Source of the DNA: Streptomyces sp. BR123
GTDB lineage: Bacteria; Actinomycetota; Actinomycetes; Streptomycetales; Streptomycetaceae
Direction: 5' to 3'
Length of the DNA: 36,594 nt
Assembly (NCBI RefSeq): GCF_013401435.1
Contig: NZ_JACBGN010000048.1
Location: forward strand, 1 to 36,594
The position numbers and the translations under genes are program-made. Each line of letters starts with the position of its first letter. Within the stretch, counting starts at the first letter, position 1. The notes beneath the pieces are model-generated. The model made no database searches. It saw nothing but the letters and a program-made list of their open reading frames with translations, and was not told the origin of the DNA. Positions 8,890 through 17,054 of the stretch are shown here, in pieces.

Positions 8890-9896
8890 CGGCTGCCCCG
8901 CTTGATGTACTCCTCCAACTCGGCGGCCTTGTCGCCGGTCACGATCTGCGGTCCGGTGAGCACCGGCCGGCCGCCGCCGAGCACGTCGGCGTTGTAGCGG
9001 TGGAGCCAGAGCAGGTCGACGGCCTCGTACCCCTGGAGGTAGGGCTGCTGGTCGACGGCGAAGCCGAGGGCCCCGGACCTGAGGTCACGGGCGACGGACT
9101 CGTTCAGGTCGAAGGTGTCCACCTCCGCCTTGCTGCCCGCGGCCTGCTTGGCCTTGACGGCGGTCGCCGCGAAGGGGGCGCCGAGGGTGAGGATCGCGTC
9201 GACGGAAGGGTCGGCCTGGAGCTTCGCCTGGACGGCGGCCTGGACGGAGGGCATGTTGGTGCCCTCGACGTACAGGTTCTCCATGGTGCCGCCGAAGGTC
9301 TTCTTCGCTCCGGCGCAGCGCTGCTCGTGGCCGACGTTGCCCTGCTCGTGCAGGACGCAGACGGCCCTGGTGCGGCCGCGCTTGGTCAGCTCGGTGCCGA
9401 CGGCCTCGCCGGCGACCTGCTCGTCCTGGCCGATGTGGGTCAGGGCGCCGTACTCCGCCGACTGGGCGGAGCCGGAGTTGACGGTGATCACCGGGATGCC
9501 GGCCTTGACGGCCTTGACGATCACGTCCTTGAGGGCCTCGGGCTTGGCGAGGCTCACGATGATGCCGTCGGCCTTCTGGTCGATGGCGTTCTGCACGAAC
9601 TGGGCCTGCTGCTGCGCCTGGTCGTCGTGGGCGTACACGAAGTTGATGTTGTCCTTGGCGGCGGCCTCCTTGGCGCCCTTCTGGACGATGTCCCAGAAGG
9701 TGTCGCCATCGCCCGCATGAGTGATCATCGCGAAGGTCCAGCGGGGCGTGGACACGGCCGGCCGGCCCGCCGCGGCGGCCTTCGCCCGCTCCTCGGCGCG
9801 TTTGCCGCCCGTGCTGCTGCAGCCCACGAGGGAGGCCCCCAGTACCGCCGCGAGCACGGCGCCCACGACGCGTACCCCTGTCCCTGTCCTGGCCAC
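8886..9896 (-). CDS. sugar-binding lipoprotein of the ABC importer
   Basis: A 336-residue periplasmic-binding-protein (type 1, RbsB-like) lipoprotein. With the GTG at 9896 the protein opens with an Arg-rich n-region, a hydrophobic stretch ([17 protein letters not shown]) and the lipobox LVGC, so Cys becomes lipidated outside the membrane. AGGGAAGGG lies about 9 nt upstream of this GTG; an upstream in-frame start at 10025 would bury the signal peptide and was rejected. The ligand domain has family features such as [27 protein letters not shown] and [15 protein letters not shown]. The ligand cannot be assigned; the divergent Gfo/Idh/MocA dehydrogenase suggests a sugar or inositol. Confidence 0.92.
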   Translation of the reverse strand: MARTGTGVRVVGAVLAAVLGASLVGCSSTGGKRAEERAKAAAAGRPAVSTPRWTFAMITHAGDGDTFWDIVQKGAKEAAAKDNINFVYAHDDQAQQQAQFVQNAIDQKADGIIVSLAKPEALKDVIVKAVKAGIPVITVNSGSAQSAEYGALTHIGQDEQVAGEAVGTELTKRGRTRAVCVLHEQGNVGHEQRCAGAKKTFGGTMENLYVEGTNMPSVQAAVQAKLQADPSVDAILTLGAPFAATAVKAKQAAGSKAEVDTFDLNESVARDLRSGALGFAVDQQPYLQGYEAVDLLWLHRYNADVLGGGRPVLTGPQIVTGDKAAELEEYIKRGSR

Positions 9897-10009
9897 GTCT
9901 GCGTGCCCTTCCCTCGTGCCGTGCTCGTCCGCGCACCGTTCCGCTGCGCGCCGGTCTTCTGCGTCCGCCGATGCCAAAGCGGTCATTCCGGTTTCAGCCG
10001 CCCAGTATC

Positions 10010-10056
10010 CGCCACAGTGGCGCATGTGAGGTCATCGGGGGCTTCCCGGCGCCCCC
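10010..10056. promoter_or_regulatory. divergent control region of the sugar cassette: palindrome and hairpin
   Basis: The 221-bp gap between the two divergent transcripts contains an odd palindrome CGCCACAGTGGCG (10010-10022) and a hairpin with arms GGGGGC (10037-10042) and GCCCCC (10051-10056). The palindrome is a candidate operator for a local sugar regulator. No regulator gene lies in the cassette, so the binding protein is unknown. Confidence 0.4.
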
Positions 10057-10082
10057 GCACCCTCCGGCCGCCGTCATGCGGA

Positions 10083-10111
10083 TTGACAGCCTCCGCCCGG
10101 CGGTCCAGGTT
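10083..10111 (+). promoter_or_regulatory. leaderless-type promoter of the Gfo/Idh/MocA gene
   Basis: A consensus -35 TTGACA (10083-10088) is followed by exactly 17 bp and a -10-like CAGGTT (10106-10111). The -10 ends 6 nt before the ATG at 10118, so transcription should begin at or next to the start codon. There is no convincing Shine-Dalgarno sequence, which fits leaderless translation. Confidence 0.65.
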
Positions 10112-10117
10112 GAGTGC

Positions 10118-11122
10118 ATGCGCATCGGGCTGATCGGAACGGGCCGGATCGGCTCCTTCCATGCGGCGGCACTCGCCCGCCACCCGGACGCCGGCTCGCT
10201 GCTGCTCGCCGACGCCGATCCCGCGCGTGCCGTACGGCTCGCCGACCGGCTCGGAGCCACGGCCGCGCCCTCCGTGGACCAGGTCTTCGCCTGGGGCGTG
10301 GACGCCGTCGTCGTGGCCTGCTCCACCGACGGGCACGCGGAGCTGGTGCTGCGGGCCGTCCGCGGCGGGCTGCCCGTCTTCTGCGAGAAGCCGCTGGCCG
10401 CCGACCTGGCCAGGACCCTGGCGGTGCTCCGCGAGGTGGCCGCCGCGGACGGGGTGCTCCAGCTGGGCTTCATGCGCCGCTTCGACGCGGGCTACCGGAC
10501 CGCGCGGGAGCTGGTGCGCTCCGGAGCGCTGGGCCGGCTGCACACCGTCCGGACGATGACCGCCGATCCGTCGCCGCCGCCCGCCGCCTACCTGGCCGCG
10601 TCCGGGGGCCTGTACCGGGACTGCCTGGTGCACGACTTCGACATGGTCCGCTGGGTGACCGGCCGGGAGGTGGCGGAGGTGTACGCGACCGCCTCGGACG
10701 CGGGCCCGCCGCGGTTCCGCGAGGTGGGCGACGTGGACACGGCGGCAGCCCTGCTCACGCTGGACGACTCCACGCTGGTGACGTGTACGGGCACGCGCTG
10801 CAACGGGGCCGGGTACGACGTGCGGATGGAGCTGGCCGGGGAACTCGACCAGGTCTCCTCCGGACTGGACGACCGTACGCCGATCGCCTCGACCGAGCCG
10901 CACGGCCCGCCCCCGGCCCCCAAGCCGTGGACGGGCTTCCTGGAGCGGTTCGCCCCGGCGTACGAGGCCGAGCTCGCGGCGTTCGTCCGGCTGGTCCGCG
11001 GCGAGGGACCCAACCCCTGCGACGGCCGGGAGGCGCTGGCCGCGCTGCGGGTGGCGGAGGCGTGCGAGCTGTCGCGGCGGGAGCGGCGCCGGGTGGCCAT
11101 GGCGGAGCTGCCGGACCTGTGA
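10118..11122 (+). CDS. Gfo/Idh/MocA-family NAD(P)-dependent dehydrogenase (inositol-dehydrogenase-like)
   Basis: A 334-residue oxidoreductase. The N-terminal Rossmann domain begins MRIGLIGTGRIGSFHA with a GxGxxG dinucleotide motif at residues 7-12. The family signature CEKPLA lies near residue 90, and the candidate catalytic motif HDFDMVRW near 173 matches the His/Asp region of inositol dehydrogenases. It probably oxidises a sugar or cyclitol hydroxyl using NAD(P). I chose the start at 10118 because the homologous core begins there and a consensus promoter points at that ATG; an in-frame ATG at 10076 is upstream of the -35 box. It is divergent from the sugar importer, suggesting a shared substrate. 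Its stop codon is embedded in a 30-bp tandem repeat. Confidence 0.88.
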   Translation: MRIGLIGTGRIGSFHAAALARHPDAGSLLLADADPARAVRLADRLGATAAPSVDQVFAWGVDAVVVACSTDGHAELVLRAVRGGLPVFCEKPLAADLARTLAVLREVAAADGVLQLGFMRRFDAGYRTARELVRSGALGRLHTVRTMTADPSPPPAAYLAASGGLYRDCLVHDFDMVRWVTGREVAEVYATASDAGPPRFREVGDVDTAAALLTLDDSTLVTCTGTRCNGAGYDVRMELAGELDQVSSGLDDRTPIASTEPHGPPPAPKPWTGFLERFAPAYEAELAAFVRLVRGEGPNPCDGREALAALRVAEACELSRRERRRVAMAELPDL

Positions 11123-11181
11123 ACGCCGGAACCGGGACGGCCTGACCTGTGAACGCCGGCCCCGGGGCGGCCTGACCTGTG
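11115..11181 (+). repeat. 30-bp tandem repeat spanning the dehydrogenase stop codon
   Basis: Two 30-bp units (11115-11144 and 11145-11174) each begin ACCTGTGAACGCCGG, and a third partial copy (ACCTGTG) follows. The units differ at a few positions. The first copy includes the final Leu codon and TGA of the dehydrogenase, so each copy repeats the CTG-TGA end. Confidence 0.85.
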
Positions 11182-11197
11182 CGGGCATGGGCGGCGG

Positions 11198-12385
11198 CTA
11201 CCAGCGCACCGGCAGCCGGGTCACGCCCCGCATCAGGCTGCCGCCGATCCAGGCCGGCGGTCCGGCGTCGGGGTCCTCGGCCAGGTCGGGGAAGCGTTCG
11301 AGCAGGCCGCGGATGGCGATGCGGCCCTCCATCCGGGCCAGCGGGGCGCCGAGGCAGAAGTGCAGGCCGTGGCCGAAGGCGAGGTGCCCCTGCGGGGCGC
11401 GCCGGATGTCGAAGGCGTCCGGGTCGGGAAAGCGGCCCGGGTCGCGGTCGGCGGCGGCCAGCGAGACGAGGACGGTGGCCCCGTCCGGGATGGTGGTGCC
11501 GCCGAGCTCCACATCCCGGCGGGCGTAGCGGAAGGTGGCGTTCTGGACGGGGCCGTCGTAGCGGAGCATCTCCTCGACCGCCCCGTCGAGGAGGCCGTCG
11601 CAGTCGGCGCGCAGGTCGGCGAGCTGGTCGGGATGGGCGAGCAGGGCGCGGACGCCGTTGGCGACGAGGTGGACGGTGGTCTCGTGGCCGGCGACCAGCA
11701 GCAGGAAGGCCATGCCGATCAGCTCGTCCGGGGAGAGCGAGCCGCCGTCCTCGTCCCGGGTCCGGATCAGGGCGCTGAGCAGGTCCTCCCCGGGCTCCTC
11801 GGCCTTCCTCGCGACGAGTTCGCCGAGGTACAGGCCGAGTTCGCGGTGGGCGCGGGTGTCCGGGGCGTCGCCGGAAGGGGCGACGACCTCCTTGGACCAG
11901 TAGGAGAAGCGGGCCCGGTCCAGATCGGGGACGCCGAGCAGCTCGCAGATCACCGTCATGGGCAGCGGGAAGGCGACGGCCTCGACGAGGTCGGCGGTGC
12001 GCTGCGGGCGGGCGGCCATCGCGTCGACCAGCTCGTCGGTGACCTGCTGGACGCGGGGGCGCAGCGCCTCGACGCGGCGGGCGGTGAACTCGCGGGCGAC
12101 CAGGCGGCGCAGCCGGGTGTGCCGGGGCGGGTCGGACTCCAGCATGTTGAGGTTGGCCGCGGTGCGGGCAACGTCCGGCAGGCTGCTGCTCCAGTCCTTC
12201 AACAGGTCCGGGTGGTTCAGGGCCTGCCGGGCCTCCTCGTGGCCGACGACGATCCAGCCGGGCTCGTACTCGGACGCCGAGACCCCGACGGGATGGACGG
12301 GGCCGGCGGCCCGCAGCCCGGCGTAGAAGGAGTACGGATCGGCCTGGAAGTCCGGGGAGTTCCCGCTGATGTCCGGTTGAGGCAT
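11198..12385 (-). CDS. cytochrome P450 (CYP107-like)
   Basis: A 395-residue soluble class I P450. The I-helix oxygen-activation motif is AGHETT near residue 236, the K-helix EXXR is EEMLR near 277, and the heme-binding loop is FGHGLHFCLGAPLAR near 340 with Cys as the axial ligand. The length and motifs fit the CYP107/CYP105 biosynthetic P450s of actinobacteria, which hydroxylate secondary metabolites or xenobiotics. No ferredoxin or biosynthetic cluster is adjacent, so the substrate is unknown. AAGGTGG lies just upstream of the ATG. It is convergent with the Gfo/Idh/MocA gene. Confidence 0.93.
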   Translation of the reverse strand: MPQPDISGNSPDFQADPYSFYAGLRAAGPVHPVGVSASEYEPGWIVVGHEEARQALNHPDLLKDWSSSLPDVARTAANLNMLESDPPRHTRLRRLVAREFTARRVEALRPRVQQVTDELVDAMAARPQRTADLVEAVAFPLPMTVICELLGVPDLDRARFSYWSKEVVAPSGDAPDTRAHRELGLYLGELVARKAEEPGEDLLSALIRTRDEDGGSLSPDELIGMAFLLLVAGHETTVHLVANGVRALLAHPDQLADLRADCDGLLDGAVEEMLRYDGPVQNATFRYARRDVELGGTTIPDGATVLVSLAAADRDPGRFPDPDAFDIRRAPQGHLAFGHGLHFCLGAPLARMEGRIAIRGLLERFPDLAEDPDAGPPAWIGGSLMRGVTRLPVRW

Positions 12386-12510
12386 GTCGCCACCTTACGG
12401 CGGCAGTTGATCCTCTGACCCGGCGCTTTCCGGACACTCCGCCGGCCCGGCGGCGGCCGGTGCGGGCAGTCCCCGGAGGGCGAGGTGCGGCGTACGGCCG
12501 CTGCCGCCCC

Positions 12511-12561
12511 GCCCTCGTCCGCGCCCTCGTCCGCGCCCTCGCCCGCGTCCGCGTCCGCGTC
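12511..12561. repeat. 12-bp and 6-bp short tandem repeats 3' of the reductase gene
   Basis: Three 12-bp units of the form GCCCTCGTCCGC (12511-12546; the third has one change) run into GTCCGC repeats up to the stop codon of the reductase gene. The rest of the 174-bp gap between P450 and reductase shows no gene. Confidence 0.75.
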
Positions 12562-13180
12562 AGTCGAAGCTGCCGAAGGTGGCGCGGCCCTTCGGCCGGT
12601 AGGTGTGGATGGCGATGCCGTTCGGGGTCGTGCGCGAGGAGGCCAGCTCGCAGGCCGTCGGCAGCCCGCCGGTCGGGAACAGCCGCTGTCCGCCGCCCAG
12701 GTAGACGGGGAACACCATGAGGTGCATCTCGTCCACCAGGTCCCGCGCCAGCAGCCACTGTGCGAGCAGCCCGCTGCCGTGCACCTGGAGCTCCCGGCCC
12801 TCCTCCAGGGCGTCCTTGACGCGCACGATCTCGCTCTGCATCTCCTCCCCGTCGATGACGGTGGTCCCGGCCCATTCCGGATCCTTGAGGGTGGTCGAGG
12901 CCACGTACTTCGGCAGGCTGTTCAGCCGGCTCGCGATCCTGTCCTCCGGGTCGGTCTTCTGCGGCCAGTACGCGGCGAAGATCTCGTACGTCCGGCGCCC
13001 GAGCAGGAACGCCCCGGCCCGGTCGAAGTTCTCGTCGACGAACTCTCCCGTGGCGTCGTCGAAGAAGGGCACCACCCAGCCGCCGCACGCGAAGCCGCCC
13101 CTGCGGTCCTCGTCCGGCCCGCCGGGGGCCTGCATCACGCCGTCGAGGGTGAGGAAGGTGGTGAGGGTCAGCTTGCCCAT
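12560..13180 (-). CDS. RibD C-terminal/dihydrofolate-reductase-like protein
   Basis: A 206-residue protein of the DHFR/RibD C-terminal reductase superfamily. The N-terminal strand MGKLTLTTFLTLDGVMQAPG is typical of these actinobacterial proteins, followed by GAFLLGRRTYEIFAAYWP, the nucleotide-site-like LQVHGSGLLAQWLL, and VFPVYLGGGQRLF. It probably uses NADPH; the physiological substrate is generally unknown for this family. I chose the ATG at 13180, which has CAGGAG 9 nt upstream; an upstream start at 13228 would add 16 unconserved residues. It is divergent from the Ser/Thr kinase across 187 bp. Confidence 0.88.
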   Translation of the reverse strand: MGKLTLTTFLTLDGVMQAPGGPDEDRRGGFACGGWVVPFFDDATGEFVDENFDRAGAFLLGRRTYEIFAAYWPQKTDPEDRIASRLNSLPKYVASTTLKDPEWAGTTVIDGEEMQSEIVRVKDALEEGRELQVHGSGLLAQWLLARDLVDEMHLMVFPVYLGGGQRLFPTGGLPTACELASSRTTPNGIAIHTYRPKGRATFGSFD

Positions 13181-13367
13181 GGCTCTGCGCTCCTGGATCT
13201 CGGTCGGTTGCGGCTGCCGCCGTTGCACCGGTTCAGACTCCCGCTCCGCCCCGGACTGATCGCCGCGGCGCGCACGGATTCCCGTCGGATTCCCGCCGCC
13301 GCCCGCCTTAAGCTCTCTCGTTGATCAACTCATCTGTTGATCGGCGGACTGCAGGGGGAGAAGACCC

Positions 13368-15035
13368 ATGAAGAGCGCGGCCGAGGTGTTCCAGCCGCTC
13401 GGGGCGGACGATCCGCAGGTGGTGGCCGGCTACCGGCTCGCGGCCCGGCTGGGGGCGGGCGGCATGGGGCAGGTCTACCTGTCGCACACCCAGGGCGGCC
13501 GCCCGGTGGCGATCAAGGTGGTGCGGCCGGAGCTGGCCGGGGACGCTTCCTTCCGCCGGCGTTTCCACCGGGAGGTGGAGGCGGCGCGCCGGGTGCGGGG
13601 CGCGTACACCGCCGAGCTGATCGACGCCGATGCCGAGGGCACGCCGCCCTGGCTGGCCACGCTGTACGTGCCCGGGCCGTCGCTCGCCGAGGCCGTCGCC
13701 CGGCGCGGACCCCTGCCGGTGCCGGCCGTGCTCTGGCTGGTGGCGGGCGTGGCGGAGGCTCTGCAGGTCATCCACGACGCGGGGATCGTGCACCGCGACA
13801 TGAAGCCGTCGAACGTACTGCTGGCGGCCGACGGACCGCGCGTGATCGACTTCGGCATCTCGCTGGCCTCGGGCGTCACCCGGCACACGACCACGGGCGC
13901 GGCCATCGGCACGCCGACCTACATGGCCCCCGAGCAGGCGTCCGGGGACGAGGTCACGGCGGCCACCGACGTGTTCGCGCTGGGGCAGACGGCGGCCTTC
14001 GCGGCCCTGGGGCGGCCGCTGTACGGGGACGGTCCCTCGCTGAGCGTGCTGTACCGGATCGTGAACGAGGCGCCCGACCTGGAGGAGCTGCCGGAGGCGC
14101 TGCGTCCGCTGATCGGCCTGTGCCTGGCCGCAGATCCCGCGGACCGGGCCACCCCCGCGGAGATCGTGGAGTGGTGCCGGAAGCGGCTGGGCGCGGACGC
14201 CGACGACGGCGCCGGCCCGGCCGTGTGGCAGGAGGTCACGGGCCCGGAGGTCGAGGTCCCGGCTCCGGTGGCGGACCCCACTCCGGTCCGTACGCTGTCG
14301 GCCCCGTCCTCGCCCTGGGCGCCGCCGCAGGTGACGGCGCCGCCGGCCGGGCCGGAGGAGGAGAAGGCCCGCCGCCGGCGCAGGGCGCTGATCGCGGCCG
14401 TCGCCGTGGTCGGCGCGGTGGCGCTGGGCGCGGGGGCCTGGACGGTCTCGAACGCCTTGGACTCGTCCCGCGGCCGGTCCTCGGCCGGGGCGGCATCGGA
14501 CGGTGCGAAGCCGCGCGCCTCGGCATCGAGCGGCCCGGCCTCCGGCGCGCCCGGGACGACGGCGGGCACGGCCAAGGGCAGCGGCGGCGCCACCACGGGT
14601 GGCGGGGCGTCGGGGCCGTCGCAGCCCCGGGCGAGCGCGCCGGGTCCCGTGAAGCCGACTGCGTACACGTTCCAGTTGCTGGACGACAAGAAGTCGGTGT
14701 CCCTCAAGGAGCCGACGCAGCGCGAGGACGCCACGGGCGACATCCGCTTCACGTGCAACGGGAGGCCCGCCGACTGCCAGTTGGAGAGTGAGACGAGCGT
14801 CCTGGCCCCGTACGTCCTGGGGCCGGGAGCGGACCTGGAGAAGTGCCGACTCGTCCTCACCACCGCGAGATCCCGCACGCTGTCGCTGACCGCGGTGGCG
14901 GCCGGCAGCGAAATCTGTGTGAAGCACCCCTCGGGTGACATCGCGTTGCTCGTGGTGCAGGTGAAGTCGACGGCGGCGGTGCCACGGGTGCCCGGCTTCC
15001 TCACCGCGGACATGACGGTCTGGCGCGCCTCCTGA
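13368..15035 (+). CDS. membrane Ser/Thr protein kinase (PknB-like, Hanks type)
   Basis: A 555-residue kinase. The cytoplasmic kinase domain covers about residues 18-275: glycine loop GAGGMGQV, ATP-binding Lys in VAIKVV, catalytic HRDMKPSNVLL, DFGIS and activation-segment GTPTYMAPEQ. A Pro/Ala linker follows, then a basic patch and one membrane helix near 342-362. The extracellular Ser/Gly/Ala-rich stalk ends in a domain of about 115 residues with four Cys, likely two disulfides. No PASTA repeats are present, so it should sense something other than peptidoglycan fragments. The start has GGGGGAGAAG upstream. The promoter region holds two TTGATC repeats (13321-13342). Confidence 0.92.
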   Translation: MKSAAEVFQPLGADDPQVVAGYRLAARLGAGGMGQVYLSHTQGGRPVAIKVVRPELAGDASFRRRFHREVEAARRVRGAYTAELIDADAEGTPPWLATLYVPGPSLAEAVARRGPLPVPAVLWLVAGVAEALQVIHDAGIVHRDMKPSNVLLAADGPRVIDFGISLASGVTRHTTTGAAIGTPTYMAPEQASGDEVTAATDVFALGQTAAFAALGRPLYGDGPSLSVLYRIVNEAPDLEELPEALRPLIGLCLAADPADRATPAEIVEWCRKRLGADADDGAGPAVWQEVTGPEVEVPAPVADPTPVRTLSAPSSPWAPPQVTAPPAGPEEEKARRRRRALIAAVAVVGAVALGAGAWTVSNALDSSRGRSSAGAASDGAKPRASASSGPASGAPGTTAGTAKGSGGATTGGGASGPSQPRASAPGPVKPTAYTFQLLDDKKSVSLKEPTQREDATGDIRFTCNGRPADCQLESETSVLAPYVLGPGADLEKCRLVLTTARSRTLSLTAVAAGSEICVKHPSGDIALLVVQVKSTAAVPRVPGFLTADMTVWRAS

Positions 15036-15143
15036 GGGTGCCTCGGCCGCACGGAACGCGAGGTCGGATTCCCGCCAGCGCCGGCCTCGCCGCCCCGGTT
15101 CCATAGGACTCGTTGAACGGACAACCAACAACGAGGAGGGGTC

Positions 15144-15875
15144 ATGAACGGCAGGACCGCTGTGGTCACGGGCGGCAGCCGGGGAATCGGCGCGGCGATC
15201 GCGCTGCGGCTGGCCGAGGAGGGCGCGGACGTCGCGATCACCTACGCCGGGAACGAGCAGGGGGCGGCCGAGGTGGTGCAGCGGATCGAGGCGCTGGGGC
15301 GCCGGGGGTACGCCGTACGCGCCGATGCCGGGGACGCGGGCGAGGCGGCGGGCGCCGTCGAGTGGGCCGCCGACACCCTCGGCCGGCTCGACGTCCTGGT
15401 CAACAACGCGGGCATCGGGGTCCTCGGCCCGCTGGATGCACTGACGTTGGCCGATGTGGACCGGGTGCTCGCGGTCAACGTGCGCGGCGTCTTCCTGGCG
15501 GCGCAGGCCGCGGCCGACCGGATGGGCGAGGGCGGCCGGATCGTCACCATCGGCAGTTGCATGGCCCGGCGGGTCCCGGGTCCGGGCGGCACCCTGTACA
15601 CGATGAGCAAGGCGGCGCTGTCCGGCCTGAACCGGGCGCTGGCCCGCGAGCTCGGCGGGCGCGGCATCACGGCGAACCTCGTGGAGCCCGGGCCGGTGGA
15701 CACCGACATGAACCCGGCCGACGGCCCGTTCGCGAAGGCGCAGTCCGACATGACGGCGCTGGGGCGGTTCGGCCGACCCGAGGAGGTCGCGGCGATGGTC
15801 GCGTTCCTGGCGGGCGAGCAGGCCGCGTACGTGACCGGCGCCGAGTTCTCCGTGGACGGCGGCCACGCGGCGTAG
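15144..15875 (+). CDS. short-chain dehydrogenase/reductase (FabG-like)
   Basis: A 243-residue classical SDR. The cofactor motif TGGSRGIG is near residues 9-16, NNAG near 88-91, the catalytic Ser in TIGSCMA, the YTMSK Tyr/Lys pair near 151-155, and PGPVDTDM after the active site. It should reduce or oxidise a carbonyl/hydroxyl with NAD(P); by similarity it is called 3-oxoacyl-ACP reductase-like, but such proteins serve many pathways. GAGGAGGGG lies 3-4 nt from the ATG, a very strong ribosome site. It probably forms its own transcript, 108 bp after the kinase. Confidence 0.9.
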   Translation: MNGRTAVVTGGSRGIGAAIALRLAEEGADVAITYAGNEQGAAEVVQRIEALGRRGYAVRADAGDAGEAAGAVEWAADTLGRLDVLVNNAGIGVLGPLDALTLADVDRVLAVNVRGVFLAAQAAADRMGEGGRIVTIGSCMARRVPGPGGTLYTMSKAALSGLNRALARELGGRGITANLVEPGPVDTDMNPADGPFAKAQSDMTALGRFGRPEEVAAMVAFLAGEQAAYVTGAEFSVDGGHAA

Positions 15876-16025
15876 TCAGCCCGGAAGCGGGCATGCCGGG
15901 TCGGGAAACACCGACGCTCCCAGGACATGATCACCGCTGTTCGGACGGCGAACGAGGCGCTCCTCGCCTCCCTGATCCCGTCGCCGACGCGATCGGCGTC
16001 CCGATGTCGCACCTGGTGCGCGAGT

Positions 16026-16058
16026 GGCCCCGGCCGGCGGAAGGGGCCGGCCGGGGCC
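16026..16058. terminator. 12-bp perfect stem hairpin
   Basis: The arms GGCCCCGGCCGG (16026-16037) and CCGGCCGGGGCC (16047-16058) enclose a 9-nt loop. It lies 150 bp after the SDR gene and just beyond the minus-strand decayed gene, so it may terminate transcription from both sides. The surrounding 15876-16150 shows no convincing gene. Confidence 0.6.
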
Positions 16059-16152
16059 GTCTCCCTCCGTCAAGCCGGGTGCACGCCCCGCCCTGCACAT
16101 TCAGGGTTCGCGGCTGTCGGCGTCCACCGTGACGGTCACCCCAGCCCGTGTG

Positions 16153-16439
16153 TCAGGCCACCGGCGGTGCCGCGCACGTCGAACCGCCCTCGGTGCACTC
16201 GGAGTGCATGCAGTCCCCGGCATGGATCTCCGTGCCGGCCGGCCGACCCCACAGGCACGTGTCCGGCTCGTAGTCGGCCTCGCGGATGGCGTCCGTGGTG
16301 CGGTCGAGCCGTGTCGGCTTCGCGGCGAAGCGTCCCCGGCCCCTCGCACCGCGCCGGTGGTCCACGAAGCGGCCGAGCGACGGCAGAGGGACCGGTACAT
16401 CGGCGTGGGGAGGATCAGCGCGTGCCGGCCCCTGTCCAC
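16153..16439 (-). pseudogene. frame-disrupted minus-strand gene remnant
   Basis: Third-position GC and protein-like composition are strong in one minus frame from about 16439 to 16370 (segment ALILPTPMYRSLCRR) and then in another from about 16340 to the stop at 16153 (segments RTTDAIREADYEPD and ending CMHSECTEGGSTC). Neither frame is good over the whole length, suggesting a single frameshift near 16340-16370. The C-terminal part is Cys-rich with a CLWGRP motif. I do not recognise the family. Further scraps (VTRRVLQGLYDVARA, ending 16522) lie between it and the next gene, as if an operon were decaying. Confidence 0.35.
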
Positions 16440-16565
16440 GGTCCCGTCCGAGGAGTCGCGGTGGGGACGGCGAAGCCCGTCCCGGCCGTGGTCCTGGCGG
16501 ATGCGCTGCCGGGCGGGAGCCTCAGGCGCGTGCGACGTCGTACAGGCCTTGGAGGACGCGCCGGG

Positions 16566-16898
16566 TCACGACGCGCTCGCCCCGGCCGCGTGCTCCAGCG
16601 CGCGCATCAGCTGCCGGATGATCCTGGCCAAGCCCCGGGCGTGGTTCCAGTTCGCGTGGGGGCCGGACCCCAGCGGGCCGACCGCCGCGAAGTACTCCCA
16701 TTCGGCGAGGGCCTCGAAGGCCCCGATGGGGCGCTGCTGCGAAGGCGTCCCGGAGAGGGCGTCGTGGAGCTTCTGCCCGCAGGTGATCAGGCCGTCGGTG
16801 AGCGCCGCGACGCCCTCCGGACCGGGGCGTTCCCCGTACGGGGCGAGCGCCCGGGCGACCAGGGCGATCGCGTCTGTCTGGTCCTGCGGCATACCCAT
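16566..16898 (-). CDS. small hypothetical protein divergent from the XRE regulator
   Basis: A 110-residue soluble, mainly helical protein with no recognised domain. Its composition is protein-like with high third-position GC. The segment AEWEYFAAVGPLGSGPHANWNH is the most distinctive, followed by a helix LARIIRQLMRALEHAA. The start at 16898 has GGGAG 7 nt upstream; a second in-frame ATG lies at 16892. It is transcribed away from the XRE regulator and shares its 156-bp control region, so it may be a regulatory target. The function is unknown. Confidence 0.6.
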   Translation of the reverse strand: MGMPQDQTDAIALVARALAPYGERPGPEGVAALTDGLITCGQKLHDALSGTPSQQRPIGAFEALAEWEYFAAVGPLGSGPHANWNHARGLARIIRQLMRALEHAAGASAS

Positions 16899-17027
16899 GC
16901 CGGGGCTCCCTACCGTCGTCAGCGGGTGATGGAGCAGGAGTGGCGAGTGCGCCCTTGGCAGCGCAGTGCGACCCCCTGCTGTGGAACCACCATGTCGGCT
17001 GGCTTCCGGCCCAATCCACTACCGGGT

Positions 17028-17048
17028 CCTATAGGGCCGTCCTATATT
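17028..17048. promoter_or_regulatory. XRE operator and leaderless -10 element
   Basis: The half-sites CCTATA (17028-17033), TATAGG (17030-17035) and CCTATA (17041-17046) make a TATAGG-N5-CCTATA inverted repeat plus the palindrome CCTATAGG. TATATT (17043-17048) is a good -10 ending 6 nt before the ATG at 17055, implying a leaderless transcript with the operator over the promoter. This fits autoregulation by the XRE protein, and possibly control of the divergent gene. Confidence 0.6.
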
Positions 17049-17054
17049 CCGAGG

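Noticed and set aside
7795..8997. A 400-residue plus-strand frame over the sugar permease
   Set aside because: It is a Gly/Asp/Arg-rich shadow of the permease and ATPase genes with no ribosome site and no domain.
8886..10025. Longer start for the binding lipoprotein at 10025
   Set aside because: It would place 43 non-conserved residues before the signal peptide and extend across the control region; the GTG at 9896 gives a normal lipoprotein signal.
13308..15866. An 852-residue open frame on the minus strand across the kinase and SDR genes
   Set aside because: It is antisense to two clear genes with full catalytic motifs, has no family character, and arises from the GC-rich third positions of the plus-strand genes.
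15876..16565. Search for tRNA or small RNA genes in the long gene-poor stretch
   Set aside because: No cloverleaf or CCA-like ends were seen; only the 12-bp hairpin and the decayed minus-strand frames could be supported.
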